The notes: generated from the letters alone by a model not told the origin. A stretch of DNA of 64,000 nt from Echinicola rosea (GCF_005281475.1 NZ_CP040106.1:1493501-1557500), one strand, 5' to 3'; positions 27,071 through 35,221 are shown, counted from the stretch's first letter. Made by a program: numbers and translations.

Positions 27071-27703
27071 TCAAAAATTCCATTCGGGAAAACCATTAAT
27101 GAATTTTTCTAACTGTTCCCGTTCCTTATCTAATTCTTTCATTCTTGCTTCCATCTCCATCGAAGCCCTCAGCTCTATTTCATCTATTTTCTTTTGAATT
27201 CTAAGGTATCTTTTTGTTGGTTTTCCTTTGTAGTACTTTTTAAATCCTGGTTGGCTCATTTGATCCCGTAACTTACCGATGTCCAGCTCCCATCCGTAGG
27301 TAGCCCACATCTCTCGGTACTTTTTAGAATAGGTTTGCTGTTCGTACATTCCATCCAATAGGCTAAGGTGGCCAAACCTGTCGCCAACGCTGTAAAGCTT
27401 GCGGCACCGCTTACCAGTAATTGGGCACTGAAAATACCAAACCTTACCTAAGTTCAAATTGGAGGGTATAGAGACCAATTTAAGGGCATCCCTGGTAGAC
27501 CTTCCCCGATAGGAATATGTGAGCTCCATGTAAGGGAATTCACCCATTGAGAGGAAAATATAAACACTTCCGGCTCCATTTTCGAGGTTATAGTGACCTT
27601 CCGATCTTGTGTTAGGCTCAAAACTGGCCCATTTTTTTAATCCTGAAATGCTGATATAGGGCGTAAAATCGATAATAGGGGGAAATGTAGCTATCTTTGC
27701 CAT
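27071..27703 (-). CDS. Hypothetical 210-aa element protein with Cys pair
   Basis: This 210-residue protein has a beta-rich first half (FTPYISISGLKKWASF, GSVYIFLSMGEF, MELTYSYRGRS). A CPITGKRC segment near residue 96 resembles one half of a small metal-binding knuckle, although a second Cys pair is not obvious. The last 60 residues are a charged coiled coil ending FPEWNF. Proteins with this VWYFQCP-type core recur in phage and integrative elements of Bacteroidota (recollection, not checked). The function is unknown. It belongs to the minus-strand operon. Confidence 0.55.
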   Translation of the reverse strand: MAKIATFPPIIDFTPYISISGLKKWASFEPNTRSEGHYNLENGAGSVYIFLSMGEFPYMELTYSYRGRSTRDALKLVSIPSNLNLGKVWYFQCPITGKRCRKLYSVGDRFGHLSLLDGMYEQQTYSKKYREMWATYGWELDIGKLRDQMSQPGFKKYYKGKPTKRYLRIQKKIDEIELRASMEMEARMKELDKEREQLEKFINGFPEWNF

Positions 27704-27774
27704 TTTAGTTTAACCTAAATTTTTAGGGATGGTGTTCACAAGGAAAATTGGAGGGGCACAAAGCCCCGCCCTTA

Positions 27775-28452
27775 TCATTTGACATTAAGGCTCCTGAAAT
27801 AGGCATTAGTCTTGTGTGGCAAAAACCTAGAGGAATCAGCATTTATCATTCGAATCCCTTCTAATTGGTTGATGTCAAACAAGCGATTTACATCCTTAGG
27901 GAGTAGCACATCATTGCTTTGCGCATAGCCAACAAACTCATTGAAGGCCTTGATCATGGCAGTGTACTTGTCGTGCAATTCCAAATCAACCGGATCGCTA
28001 ATTGCTACCTCAAAGAGGTGCCTATTCTCCTCGATGTAGGTGTTAACCCCTTCCAGTGTCATGGTAAGATCCTCAGATATCGGCATCTTATCGACATCGA
28101 TCAGCTCATACGGAAACTTCCCAATATTTGGGGCAAGGTCTTGCTTCCATTGCTGCAGTTCGGTGATGGCCGGCTTTAGGATGGTGTTCATTTGCTTATA
28201 GGCCTCTTCAAGGGCATGGCCCTGTGTAAGCTTTGGAAAGGTCTTTACCTTTTTCTCAATCAGAAACTCAACTGGGCCAATACCATGCCCCATGATATCC
28301 TTTAGTAGGGCCTTATCCAGTGGCTCTAGTTCTGTTTCTTCTACAAATTTGTCATAGGCCTCCACCAATCCAGGTAGCTGGTTAAGTCTAAACTGGTTCA
28401 ATTTAGCTGCAGCGTGGTTTCTCTCTTTCTCTTTAAACTTGATTACTAGCAT
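27775..28452 (-). CDS. Hypothetical 225-aa element protein
   Basis: This 225-residue protein is mostly helical with no signal peptide. Segments that stand out are EKERNHAAAKLNQFRLNQLP near the start, LKDIMGHGIGPVEFLIEKK near residue 70 and DVLLPKDVNRLFDINQLEGI near residue 190. I recognise no catalytic motif. It starts 1 base after the stop of the 123-residue gene, so the two are tightly coupled. The neighbours suggest a role in replication or early regulation of the element, but that is inference. Confidence 0.5.
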   Translation of the reverse strand: MLVIKFKEKERNHAAAKLNQFRLNQLPGLVEAYDKFVEETELEPLDKALLKDIMGHGIGPVEFLIEKKVKTFPKLTQGHALEEAYKQMNTILKPAITELQQWKQDLAPNIGKFPYELIDVDKMPISEDLTMTLEGVNTYIEENRHLFEVAISDPVDLELHDKYTAMIKAFNEFVGYAQSNDVLLPKDVNRLFDINQLEGIRMINADSSRFLPHKTNAYFRSLNVK

Positions 28453-28453
28453 A

Positions 28454-28825
28454 TCAATATTTCATTATGTTTTTTACCATCTTTTTCGTTTTGCTTAGCT
28501 TTTTCGGGCTATCGGTTGCATTTGGCTTAGGGGGAATTCTAAGCATATTCCTGACGATTTCATTTATTTTCGCCTTTTGGGAATCATCATCAGCTTGGCT
28601 ATTGCTTGCCCTACCTGGATGGCCTCCAAATCCTTTCAACTTGCCATTGGCTTGCAGCTGTTGCAATTCTTGCAGGTCGTTGGCTACTTCATCAGCATAG
28701 CCGTTAAAATCATCCTCGTCTTTGAAATTCATTCTTTCAATAGACCTTAGATTGTAGTCGATAAATTTTTGTGGTGCGCCTTTGAGCTTTTCTGTCAAGG
28801 CTGCTTTTTGCTCTGCTACTGTCAT
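28454..28825 (-). CDS. Hypothetical 123-aa element protein
   Basis: This 123-residue protein has a helical first half (AEQKAALTEKLKGAPQKFID, then DDFNGYADEVANDLQELQQL), a Gly-rich linker (GFGGHPGRASN) and a basic C-terminal tail (SPKKLSKTKKMVKNIMKY). The basic tail could bind nucleic acid. It lies between the DUF6291-like gene (gap 21) and the 225-residue gene (gap 1) in the minus-strand operon. No family is recognised. Confidence 0.5.
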   Translation of the reverse strand: MTVAEQKAALTEKLKGAPQKFIDYNLRSIERMNFKDEDDFNGYADEVANDLQELQQLQANGKLKGFGGHPGRASNSQADDDSQKAKINEIVRNMLRIPPKPNATDSPKKLSKTKKMVKNIMKY

Positions 28826-28846
28826 GGTATTATTTTTTTGGTTTAA

Positions 28847-29548
28847 TTATTTTATGGAATAGCTTAGTTTTTTTGGCTTGTCATCTTCTGACATTTCAAT
28901 TTTCTCTTTTGTCCAGTCTTTTTCACACCATGCCCCATTGTTGTATTTTTCCTCACGGGTTCCAATGTACTTTTGCCATCCATGTTTAAACCCGTTGGCC
29001 TCTTTTAGTTTCCTGTAGGCGTTAAACTGTATTGCCAAATCCTTTAGGTCGCCCCGTTCAAACAGGCATCTTGCAAAATCACCAATAGCCATGTAGGATT
29101 TGGTGTTTGACATTTCTGTGATGTTGAAAAATGATGCAATGTCCTTGGTGGCTTTTTGAACTGGTAAAGGATCTTGATTATGAAAACTTAAAATATCATT
29201 ATCAATATCAATATCAATATCAATATCAATATCATTATCGGCTTTTTTGGGTTTTGCTGGGTTGCCAGAAAACCTACTGGGTTCTTTGGGTTTTGCCGGG
29301 CGTCCTCCTTTCTTTCCATTCTCTCTATTTCGCTCTACTATCGACTCATATTTTTCACGGTCTCGAATAAGAGCTTGCCTTATTGGGGCGAAAACAACCT
29401 TGATTAGCAGGTCGTTTATTTCAATATTTTCACCGTTAACGAATTCAAGGATCACAGTGAATAGCTCGCCTCTTTTCTCCATGGGTAGCTCCTTCACAAC
29501 CTCAATAAGGTCATTGTAAAGAACGAATGACTTCTTTTCACTCATCAT
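28847..29548 (-). CDS. DUF6291-like phage replication-region protein with Ile-Asp repeat
   Basis: This 233-residue protein opens with the DUF6291-type domain (SFVLYNDLIEVVKELPMEKR, GELFTVILEFVNGE, IRQALIRDREKYESIVERNR). A basic GGRPAKPKEP linker follows, then a run of five Ile-Asp units flanked by Asn-Asp. The C-terminal domain has HGWQKYIGTREEKYNNGAWC and is seen in phage replication-organiser-like proteins. By position after the HTH and nuclease genes it probably takes part in initiating element replication, though this is inference. Start may be the first or second of two adjacent ATGs. It overlaps the nuclease gene by 11 bases. Confidence 0.65.
   Translation of the reverse strand: MMSEKKSFVLYNDLIEVVKELPMEKRGELFTVILEFVNGENIEINDLLIKVVFAPIRQALIRDREKYESIVERNRENGKKGGRPAKPKEPSRFSGNPAKPKKADNDIDIDIDIDIDNDILSFHNQDPLPVQKATKDIASFFNITEMSNTKSYMAIGDFARCLFERGDLKDLAIQFNAYRKLKEANGFKHGWQKYIGTREEKYNNGAWCEKDWTKEKIEMSEDDKPKKLSYSIK
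29195..29239 (-). repeat. In-frame hexanucleotide microsatellite in the DUF6291-like gene
   Basis: The plus strand reads ATCATT, then five perfect ATCAAT units (29201-29230), then ATCATT and ATC. On the coding strand this is an (Ile-Asp)5 run flanked by Asn-Asp. Because the unit is six bases, slippage would change the linker length without shifting the frame. Confidence 0.85.
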
Positions 29549-30113
29549 TCAACCTCCTTTCCAGCGCCTCCACAAACCCTTCATAGCTTCGAGCCACTAT
29601 GTAAATGCCTCCACTGGCCTCCACTTTGTCCCGGTACCTTTTTTGGGCTTCACTTAATTTATCCCTGCCAATTTTTAACTCTATTTTAAGGCTTTTTCCC
29701 TGCCATATGGCGCTTATGTCAGCAGTACCGTTGGTGCCAGTGCCAGGCACGAACTTAACCCCGCCAATGGTCTTTTGCTGTCCCACTACATTGGTGTAGG
29801 TGTATGAGTTATCTATCACCCGTCCGGTGTTGCTGATTCTCTCGGCCTGGCCGCCGGATAGGTTGATGGCATCGATTATGCATTTGGTAAGTCCGTTGGC
29901 GGTGCTGTCCTTATATGGTTTGGGCTTTGCCAGTGCATGCTCCGGGACATTGGGGTACTTTGCTCTTATTTCCTTGATTTTTAAAGCCGACAAGGTTTTC
30001 AAATCCCATGGGAAATCGACATCTTTGAGGGCTGCATTTGATTGGACACCATTAGCAGTCAAAGCCTTGCAACGGGATTGCCCTTGTGGGGCTTTTGCTT
30101 TTTGATTTCCCAT
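29538..30113 (-). CDS. VRR-NUC-type nuclease
   Basis: This 191-residue protein has a C-terminal PD-(D/E)XK core of the VRR-NUC type. NGLTKCIIDAINLSGGQAER forms the first helix, GTNGTADISAIWQGKSLKIE supplies the catalytic D...E, and KIGRDKLSEAQKRYRDKVEA supplies the K and Q. SGGIYIVARSYEGFVEAL closes the fold. VRR-NUC proteins of phages are structure-specific nucleases, possibly acting on branched DNA. The N-terminal 50 residues are basic and may bind DNA. It overlaps the DUF6291-like gene and lies 3 bases after the HTH gene, so the three form a replication or regulation block. Confidence 0.75.
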   Translation of the reverse strand: MGNQKAKAPQGQSRCKALTANGVQSNAALKDVDFPWDLKTLSALKIKEIRAKYPNVPEHALAKPKPYKDSTANGLTKCIIDAINLSGGQAERISNTGRVIDNSYTYTNVVGQQKTIGGVKFVPGTGTNGTADISAIWQGKSLKIELKIGRDKLSEAQKRYRDKVEASGGIYIVARSYEGFVEALERRLNDE

Positions 30114-30116
30114 TGC

Positions 30117-30401
30117 TTAGTACTTAACAGTTTTTACTTCGGTTAGGGCTGCTTCTACCTCATCGGTACGGTAAAGTACCCTACCGCCGATTGAGTAGCT
30201 TTTCAGTAACCCGCTGTTTGTCCAATTGTGGAGGGTCTGTAATGTTACTTTTAGGGTTTTTGCCGCCTCTTGGCGGGTAAGGAATTTTTCTTTTTTTGTT
30301 TCCGGACTTTTGACCGGTGATTGGTGTTTAATACCGTACTCTTCTAGGGCGCTAGCAATGATTGATCGTAGTTGCTCGGGTGTGCTTACTATTAGCTCCA
30401 T
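30117..30401 (-). CDS. MerR-like helix-turn-helix protein (excisionase type)
   Basis: This 94-residue protein has a C-terminal winged HTH of the HTH_17/excisionase type: FLTRQEAAKTLKVTLQTLHN, then WTNSGLLKSYSIGGRVLYRT and DEVEAALTEV. The N-terminal 35 residues (STPEQLRSIIASALEEYGI) are helical. Such proteins in Bacteroidota elements act as excisionases or as activators of early genes. It is the first gene of the long minus-strand operon, right after the terminator of the recombinase operon, which fits a regulatory switch role. Confidence 0.8.
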   Translation of the reverse strand: MELIVSTPEQLRSIIASALEEYGIKHQSPVKSPETKKEKFLTRQEAAKTLKVTLQTLHNWTNSGLLKSYSIGGRVLYRTDEVEAALTEVKTVKY

Positions 30402-30514
30402 TTCTGTCTGTGTTTTTGTTATGGGTCAAATATGGAACAATGTGTTTAGGTGCTAAGTCGGATAGTCGGATTCCGATTTTTTTCCGATAAAAAAATATCA
30501 ACCTACTGAAAAGT

Positions 30515-30547
30515 AAAAAACCCGAAAGGGCTATCCGTTCGGGTTTT
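30515..30547 (-). terminator. Terminator of the recombinase operon
   Basis: On the minus strand, AAAACCCGAA pairs with TTCGGGTTTT around an 11-base loop, and the T-run extends to six. It follows the 254-residue gene by about 20 bases and separates recombinase expression from the early operon. Confidence 0.85.
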
Positions 30548-30568
30548 GATTTAGTGGTAATGGGGCTA

Positions 30569-31333
30569 TCAACTGTTTTTTATACTGTTTATTATAGCTT
30601 TAAATGGTTCCCTGAATAAGTTTGCCATGTGACTTTTGTCAGTAGGGTCTATTTTCTTTTTCGGGTCCTTAAACCCTTTGAATTTTGTTTGCATCAATTT
30701 CGTTGCTGTACTCATAGGCACGGATATTACATTGGCTTTTTTGAGCTCTTCGAGATACACCATTCCCGCCTCCTTTATCCCTATCCAAACATCATTAACA
30801 TCTACCAGCCTGCCCATACCTCCCTGCCAAGTTTCCTTTTTCAGAATGGTTATGTATGCATCTGCTTTACCAGCTGGGAATAGGTCATCAAAAGTTTTTA
30901 GGTGCTCATGTTTGTTGATGGGCCGTGGCTTTGAATTTACTTCACTGTTTAGTCCATCCAGCCAGTCAAAGAAATGTCCGGTAAGTTCGTGGTATTTTTT
31001 TCCTGTATCAACACGTACCAATGATGTGGTACCTTCTTGGTTGGTTTTCACTTCCAAAACGCTGCACCTGCTTTTGCCTCCTTTCTCACGTTCCTTTGTA
31101 AGGGAAACTAGCCAAATCTTTAACTTTTCTCTAATAGGTTCTATAGCATCAATGTTTCTAGTATTGCCAATTTCCCTGGTAAGTATTTCTTCAAATCCTG
31201 CTTCTGTATCCAAGGTTCGGTATTTCAAAGTTTCTTTATCCCTAATGCTGAAAAAGCTAAACAGCTTTTGCATATTGCTAAAATCCTTGTCATTGTAAAG
31301 GTTTTCGACGATTTTATGAATCATATTGTCCAT
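30569..31333 (-). CDS. Hypothetical 254-aa protein co-transcribed with the recombinase
   Basis: This 254-residue protein starts MDNMIHKIVENLYNDKDF, with one base between the recombinase stop and its ATG at 31333. An in-frame TTG at 31342 is less likely. It is mainly helical and charged, with a GLNSEVNSKPRPINKHEHLK linker and a C-terminal helix KSHMANLFREPFKAIINSI. I recognise no family. Genes paired with recombinases in this way can encode directionality factors or regulators, but this one is much larger than usual excisionases. Confidence 0.6.
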   Translation of the reverse strand: MDNMIHKIVENLYNDKDFSNMQKLFSFFSIRDKETLKYRTLDTEAGFEEILTREIGNTRNIDAIEPIREKLKIWLVSLTKEREKGGKSRCSVLEVKTNQEGTTSLVRVDTGKKYHELTGHFFDWLDGLNSEVNSKPRPINKHEHLKTFDDLFPAGKADAYITILKKETWQGGMGRLVDVNDVWIGIKEAGMVYLEELKKANVISVPMSTATKLMQTKFKGFKDPKKKIDPTDKSHMANLFREPFKAIINSIKNS

Positions 31334-31334
31334 A

Positions 31335-32627
31335 TCAAACAACTTTTAAAACTGATTCTTTCCAATGTTCTGCCAACTGTACGGCTACATCTTCCGGCTT
31401 TACTTTAATGTACTTCAAGAACGCACTTTCTGTTCGGTGGCCTGTGATTTTCATAAGACTAATAGCCGGAAAACCACTTTTATAGACGTTGGTCGCAAAT
31501 GACCTTCTAGCCGTGTGAGTTGTTACAAATTCCCATTTTGGCCTCATTTCCGTTACCTTATGGCCGCCCTTAATGTATTCTGCCTCTACTACCTCTTCCA
31601 AACATTCCACTTGTTTGGTGATATCCTTTAGATAGTCGTTCATTTTTTGGTTAGAGATAGGAGGGGGTAAACTGTTAGGGTATTTGCCCTCATATTTTGC
31701 CATGATGGCCTTAACTGTCGGATGGATAGGTATTATCACCTTTTCACCTGTTTTCTGTGTTTTGATGTGTAAAAAACCATCCTGTATGTTTTCCGGTTTA
31801 ATAGTCGTGAAATCTGAGAACCTAAGCCCAGTCCAGGCCCCAACTAAAAATAGATCCCGCACCCTTTCGAGGTGAGGGGTTTTTGATAAGTCCTCTTTGT
31901 ATAGCTCCTCAAGTTCTTTGACTGTTAGGTATATTGAAAACCCTGTGACACTGTAGGCTTTAAACTTAGAGGATTTAAAGTACATGTTGGTATTGTAGCC
32001 CATTTCAGTAGCATAGTTCAAAAAGGTTTTGATAATCATTATGTACTTACCTACTGAATTCAGCTTATATCCTTCATTATTCAAATAAGCAACAAACTTG
32101 GAGTAAAAGCTATGGTTGATGGTGTCAAAGGTAAGGTGATATGATTTCCCAAATTCTGCCAGCTTGTTCTTTGTGGTCCTGTACTTTTGGATTGTCCTTT
32201 TATCGTATCGTTTACCGGTGGCTGTAAGCCTGATCCCGTTTTCTGCCTCTGTAATGAACCTGTCGAAAAGCTCAATTAGAGTTATAGGCTTATCTGTTTC
32301 ATGTTCTTTTATTGCGGCCCTGTTTAGCTCAATGTCCAGCTGATCTTTTAGCTCGGAGGGTAATGGGGACCTTTCCAGTTTTAGCTTTAACTGTCTGAAT
32401 ACTTTTTCTGCAGTGCCTTTGATATGGGAAAGGGTGTCATTAAAAATCTTGTGGGCCGGGAAAGCCTGTACCTCTTTGGCCAATTGCTTTTTGTCGTTCC
32501 ATAATTTGGGATGGATTTTTTCCAGTGAGGGATACTTCAGCCTTTTACTGTTATAGGATATGAAAAGCGTAATTGGTGTCTCCCCGTCTTTACCCTTGTC
32601 CCGAAGGTAATAATTGAATTCTGCCAT
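31335..32627 (-). CDS. Tyrosine recombinase (integrase)
   Basis: This 430-residue protein integrates and excises the element at tRNA-Arg. It begins with an arm-type DNA-binding region (FNYYLRDKGKDGETPITLFI), followed by a SAM-like core-binding domain (YHLTFDTINHSFYSKFVAYL). The catalytic domain has the first Arg in AWTGLRFSDFTTIKPENI near residue 269, HTARRSFATNVY near 370, TGHRTESAFLKYI with the nucleophilic Tyr near 405, and a short tail. All catalytic residues are visible, so it is likely active. It is the gene nearest attR, as expected for tRNA-targeting elements. Confidence 0.93.
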   Translation of the reverse strand: MAEFNYYLRDKGKDGETPITLFISYNSKRLKYPSLEKIHPKLWNDKKQLAKEVQAFPAHKIFNDTLSHIKGTAEKVFRQLKLKLERSPLPSELKDQLDIELNRAAIKEHETDKPITLIELFDRFITEAENGIRLTATGKRYDKRTIQKYRTTKNKLAEFGKSYHLTFDTINHSFYSKFVAYLNNEGYKLNSVGKYIMIIKTFLNYATEMGYNTNMYFKSSKFKAYSVTGFSIYLTVKELEELYKEDLSKTPHLERVRDLFLVGAWTGLRFSDFTTIKPENIQDGFLHIKTQKTGEKVIIPIHPTVKAIMAKYEGKYPNSLPPPISNQKMNDYLKDITKQVECLEEVVEAEYIKGGHKVTEMRPKWEFVTTHTARRSFATNVYKSGFPAISLMKITGHRTESAFLKYIKVKPEDVAVQLAEHWKESVLKVV

Positions 32628-32809
32628 AAACGAACTTTGATTGGATATTCAAATATAGCGTTTTTGATATTGGGGGACACAATGGGGGACAAAAAAATTT
32701 GATTGTTTATTATTTTATTGGATTGTTCTTGATGTTGGAGTAGCTTTAAAATGCTGTTATTCAGTAATATGGAGTGTATTATAGTCTATGTTAATCAAAA
32801 TGTATGTAG

Positions 32810-32849
32810 TCCTGTCGGGACTACAAAAAAACCTCTTCAAATTGATTTT
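32810..32849 (+). repeat. attR, 40-bp direct repeat
   Basis: This copy is identical to 18437-18476. It contains only the last 14 bases of the tRNA and then the original downstream sequence. Everything left of it is element DNA. Confidence 0.93.
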
Positions 32850-32866
32850 TGAAGAGGTCTTTTTAC
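32825..32866 (+). terminator. Native tRNA-Arg terminator displaced to attR
   Basis: ACCTCTTCAAA (32831-32841) pairs perfectly with TTTGAAGAGGT (32848-32858), followed by a T-run. The 5' arm lies inside the att repeat and the 3' arm outside, so integration splits the tRNA from its original terminator and replaces it with the weaker GGGGAGG version at attL. Confidence 0.8.
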
Positions 32867-32902
32867 TTTTTGCATAAAGTCAATGGCCAATATGCTGACA
32901 AA

Positions 32903-34297
32903 TCAATCCTTCACACACCTGATGGGCATGTGGCGTCCGTAGAGAGATCTTCCCCGAGAAATTCCTGAGCCATCGTAAACACCATTGCCGTTAGGGAAAA
33001 TGGTCCTGCTAATAATTTCTCCTAAAGTGGTAGTGCTATACCATACAGCCGCTGAGGCAGTATTGATCCCAAAATAGTAGCCACTTTCATAATCAAAATC
33101 CACTCCTCCCGTGGGATATGCAGAAAACCTACTTGTGTTCGTGATACGAATACCCGTGAGCGCTGGAGAATAATAATCTGTCCAATCATTGGCCATGATT
33201 TTATCGGCCAGCTCTGCACCAATTCCTCGAAGATGAGAGGTACTCTCCATTTCACTCTCGTCAATGCCCAGGTACCGTTCCAGGGTCTTCCAGTCTTCAT
33301 CAGTACTCACATGCCAGTTGCACGGGCAGATATTTTCATCGCTTAAGGCCACAGATGCGGGGTAGTAAAAATTGGTGACTTCCCTGGCTCCATCACCTCT
33401 TGTTAGGACATATTCGTGATAGGGGTTTTCTTCCCATTTCATTGGCAGCTGCAGAGCTGGGATAGTTTCACCATTGCAATAGGTACTGGAGGCAAGGTTT
33501 TCTCCCATCCAGTATTGGTTTCCGATTTTAACGATCGGATAGACATTGCCCTCCGCGTCAGTGACCGTTTGGCCTTCTCCAGCTATGTTGACATTGTTGA
33601 AGTCAAAATGAAACTCTCCGAGGTTGAGTCTAATGAGGCTCGGTCCCGCTTCATTTTCTGTCAGTTCCAGCTTATAATGGTAATGGCGATATCCTTGTAA
33701 AGTAAGCTCTTGCTGCAAGGGTTGGTTATGAAAGTTTTCCACCACCGTAAGGCTCCTACGGCTGCCTTTTTTTACATACAGGTAGTAGTATTTACCATCT
33801 TCGGTCCGTTGAAGGGCTTTGCCATTATCGAGGTATGCCTCCTTTACATGCGTAGCATCCACGGTGATCAGGCCAAACTTAGTGGTGGCCTTGACCGTGA
33901 TATTCAATTGGGAGCTGTTAAGGTCAAACTCACCGCTTAGCTTGTAGGGCAAGTATTTTGCTTCATCTGCTCCCCATACCTTGGTGTAGTAGGTGTATGG
34001 CCCATAGGGCAAAGTGATGGTGGCTCCGGCCAGTAAATCGTATGGATTGTACGTCAGCATATATTCCTGACCGGTGTCCTTATGCGTAAATAATACCTCT
34101 GCTTCCTCGGGCAAAACATGCTGCCAATCCGAGAGGGAGGTCGTGCGGCTGTTTGGCTGAGAGGATTTCAGGTCCTCAAAAACAATACTGGAAAACGAGA
34201 CTTTTCCAAGCCGTGGAGCATTTTCGGTAGCTTCTTGCATACAGCTGGACAATAGCCCAAGCAAGAAAATCAGGATAAAGTAGTTTTTTTTGTTCAT
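32903..34297 (-). CDS. FISUMP-domain lipoprotein
   Basis: This 464-residue exported lipoprotein has a signal peptide with lipobox LLSSC near residue 19. Residues about 25-235 form a beta-rich region of unknown fold that resembles Bacteroidota surface or fimbrial-like lipoproteins. The C-terminal domain from about residue 245 is the Fibrobacter succinogenes major paralogous (FISUMP) type: VTDAEGNVYPIVKIGNQYWM, then GENLASSTYCNG, CPCNWHVSTDEDWKTLERYL and the closing MPIRCVKD. The function of this domain is unknown. The gene lies just outside attR, so it is host rather than element. Confidence 0.82.
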   Translation of the reverse strand: MNKKNYFILIFLLGLLSSCMQEATENAPRLGKVSFSSIVFEDLKSSQPNSRTTSLSDWQHVLPEEAEVLFTHKDTGQEYMLTYNPYDLLAGATITLPYGPYTYYTKVWGADEAKYLPYKLSGEFDLNSSQLNITVKATTKFGLITVDATHVKEAYLDNGKALQRTEDGKYYYLYVKKGSRRSLTVVENFHNQPLQQELTLQGYRHYHYKLELTENEAGPSLIRLNLGEFHFDFNNVNIAGEGQTVTDAEGNVYPIVKIGNQYWMGENLASSTYCNGETIPALQLPMKWEENPYHEYVLTRGDGAREVTNFYYPASVALSDENICPCNWHVSTDEDWKTLERYLGIDESEMESTSHLRGIGAELADKIMANDWTDYYSPALTGIRITNTSRFSAYPTGGVDFDYESGYYFGINTASAAVWYSTTTLGEIISRTIFPNGNGVYDGSGISRGRSLYGRHMPIRCVKD

Positions 34298-34467
34298 GGT
34301 AAAAAAGGTAAATTGACAATAAAAATAATCGTCTGAAAGTTAGCCAAATAATTCGCTACTTTATTTAGAAAACATATTTATGTGTATAAAATACCTATAA
34401 GTATGTTTTAATGTATAAAAATGTATTGGTTTGTGCTACTGGTCTATAGCATCTAGTCGCCTACCTG

Positions 34468-34845
34468 TTATTCTTCCAAGACCGATAGAATGTTTCCTTC
34501 TGGGTCCTTGAACCAAGCGACTTGGGGACCTTGGTCACTTCTGCAGATGCCCTTTGCATCGGTTTGGATATCACCGGTATATTGTTCGAAGACGATGCCT
34601 TTGGCAATCAATGCGTCCACGGCCTTTTCGATATCATCCACTAGGAAATTCAATACGGTAAAGACTGCAGGCTGATGGTCAGGCTTGGGATAGATGATGA
34701 TGGGCTGATTACCGGTGGTCTCTACCTCCAAAATGCCCATGGAGTTTGTCGTTACGGTCAGGCCTAATTTGTCACCATAGAAATGCCGGGCTTTTTTGAT
34801 GTCTTTTACGGAAAAACTGCTGAATGCGGTGCTGGTTGATAACAT
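34468..34845 (-). CDS. VOC/glyoxalase family protein
   Basis: This 125-residue cytosolic protein has the vicinal-oxygen-chelate fold: TAFSSFSVKDIKKARHFYGD, KLGLTVTTNSMGILEVETT, VDDIEKAVDALIAKGI and the C-terminal WFKDPEGNILSVLEE strand with the metal-ligand Glu. Such proteins include glyoxalases, dioxygenases and antibiotic-binding proteins, and the substrate is not predictable. It is the last gene of a six-gene minus-strand operon, 12 bases after the SnoaL-like gene. Confidence 0.85.
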   Translation of the reverse strand: MLSTSTAFSSFSVKDIKKARHFYGDKLGLTVTTNSMGILEVETTGNQPIIIYPKPDHQPAVFTVLNFLVDDIEKAVDALIAKGIVFEQYTGDIQTDAKGICRSDQGPQVAWFKDPEGNILSVLEE

Positions 34846-34857
34846 GATGGTTTGGGT

Positions 34858-35211
34858 TTATGTGATTTCTTGAACAAAAGATACCATTTTACTGATTTTT
34901 GGATTTTTAAATCCACTGAACACATAAGTGTCACAGAAAGCAAACTTTCTGGTTTTTTCCGCGGGCATGATGATCGCACCCCTGACGGCGGCTTCTTTGC
35001 CATGCGTAATGATCTGCGCTATTTCTGCCTTTCCTGCCGTATCTACGGCCATTTTTTCGAGAGCTTCAATGAACGCTGCTTTGCCCCTCAAGGTCTTGTC
35101 CCCGACAATGGTCCATTCGATATCGTCTGTGACATGTGCTGCGATATAGTTTACATCACTGGCTGCGAAAGCTTCGTTGAACTTCTTTAGAAATTTTCCT
35201 TTTTCGGTCAT
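34858..35211 (-). CDS. SnoaL-like/NTF2-fold protein
   Basis: This 117-residue protein has an NTF2-like fold typical of SnoaL/DUF4440 proteins: GKFLKKFNEAFAASDVNYIA, then DDIEWTIVGDKTLRGKAAFI, and a beta sheet ending FAFCDTYVFSGFKNPKISKM. These small barrels bind or isomerise hydrophobic ligands. The start MTEKGKFL at ATG 35211 is preferred, because the open frame to 35271 overlaps the upstream gene by about 50 bases. It lies 10 bases after the RibD-like gene in the same operon. Confidence 0.8.
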   Translation of the reverse strand: MTEKGKFLKKFNEAFAASDVNYIAAHVTDDIEWTIVGDKTLRGKAAFIEALEKMAVDTAGKAEIAQIITHGKEAAVRGAIIMPAEKTRKFAFCDTYVFSGFKNPKISKMVSFVQEIT

Positions 35212-35221
35212 GATGATGGGT

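Larger units (their letters stand above)
18437..32849. mobile_element. 14.4-kb integrative element (satellite-like or defective prophage) in tRNA-Arg(CCT)
   Basis: The element is bounded by a perfect 40-bp direct repeat (18437-18476 and 32810-32849) that begins in the 3' end of tRNA-Arg. A tyrosine recombinase lies next to the right end. Most genes run on the minus strand: recombinase and a 254-residue protein, then, after a terminator, an HTH protein, a VRR-NUC-like nuclease, a DUF6291-like protein and eight small or medium unknown proteins. Two lipoproteins run on the plus strand, and a 1554-residue tape-measure protein on the minus strand lies at the left. I see no terminase, portal, capsid, other tail, lysis, primase or conjugation genes. 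By eye the element is AT-richer than its flanks. It could be a phage satellite, a decayed prophage or a novel integrative element. Confidence 0.88.

Noticed and set aside
29195..29239. Hexamer array as a small CRISPR or iteron origin
   Set aside because: The unit is only six bases and lies in frame inside a coding gene, which explains it as an Ile-Asp repeat.
32903..34297. FISUMP lipoprotein as cargo of the mobile element
   Set aside because: It lies outside attR, so it belongs to the host chromosome.
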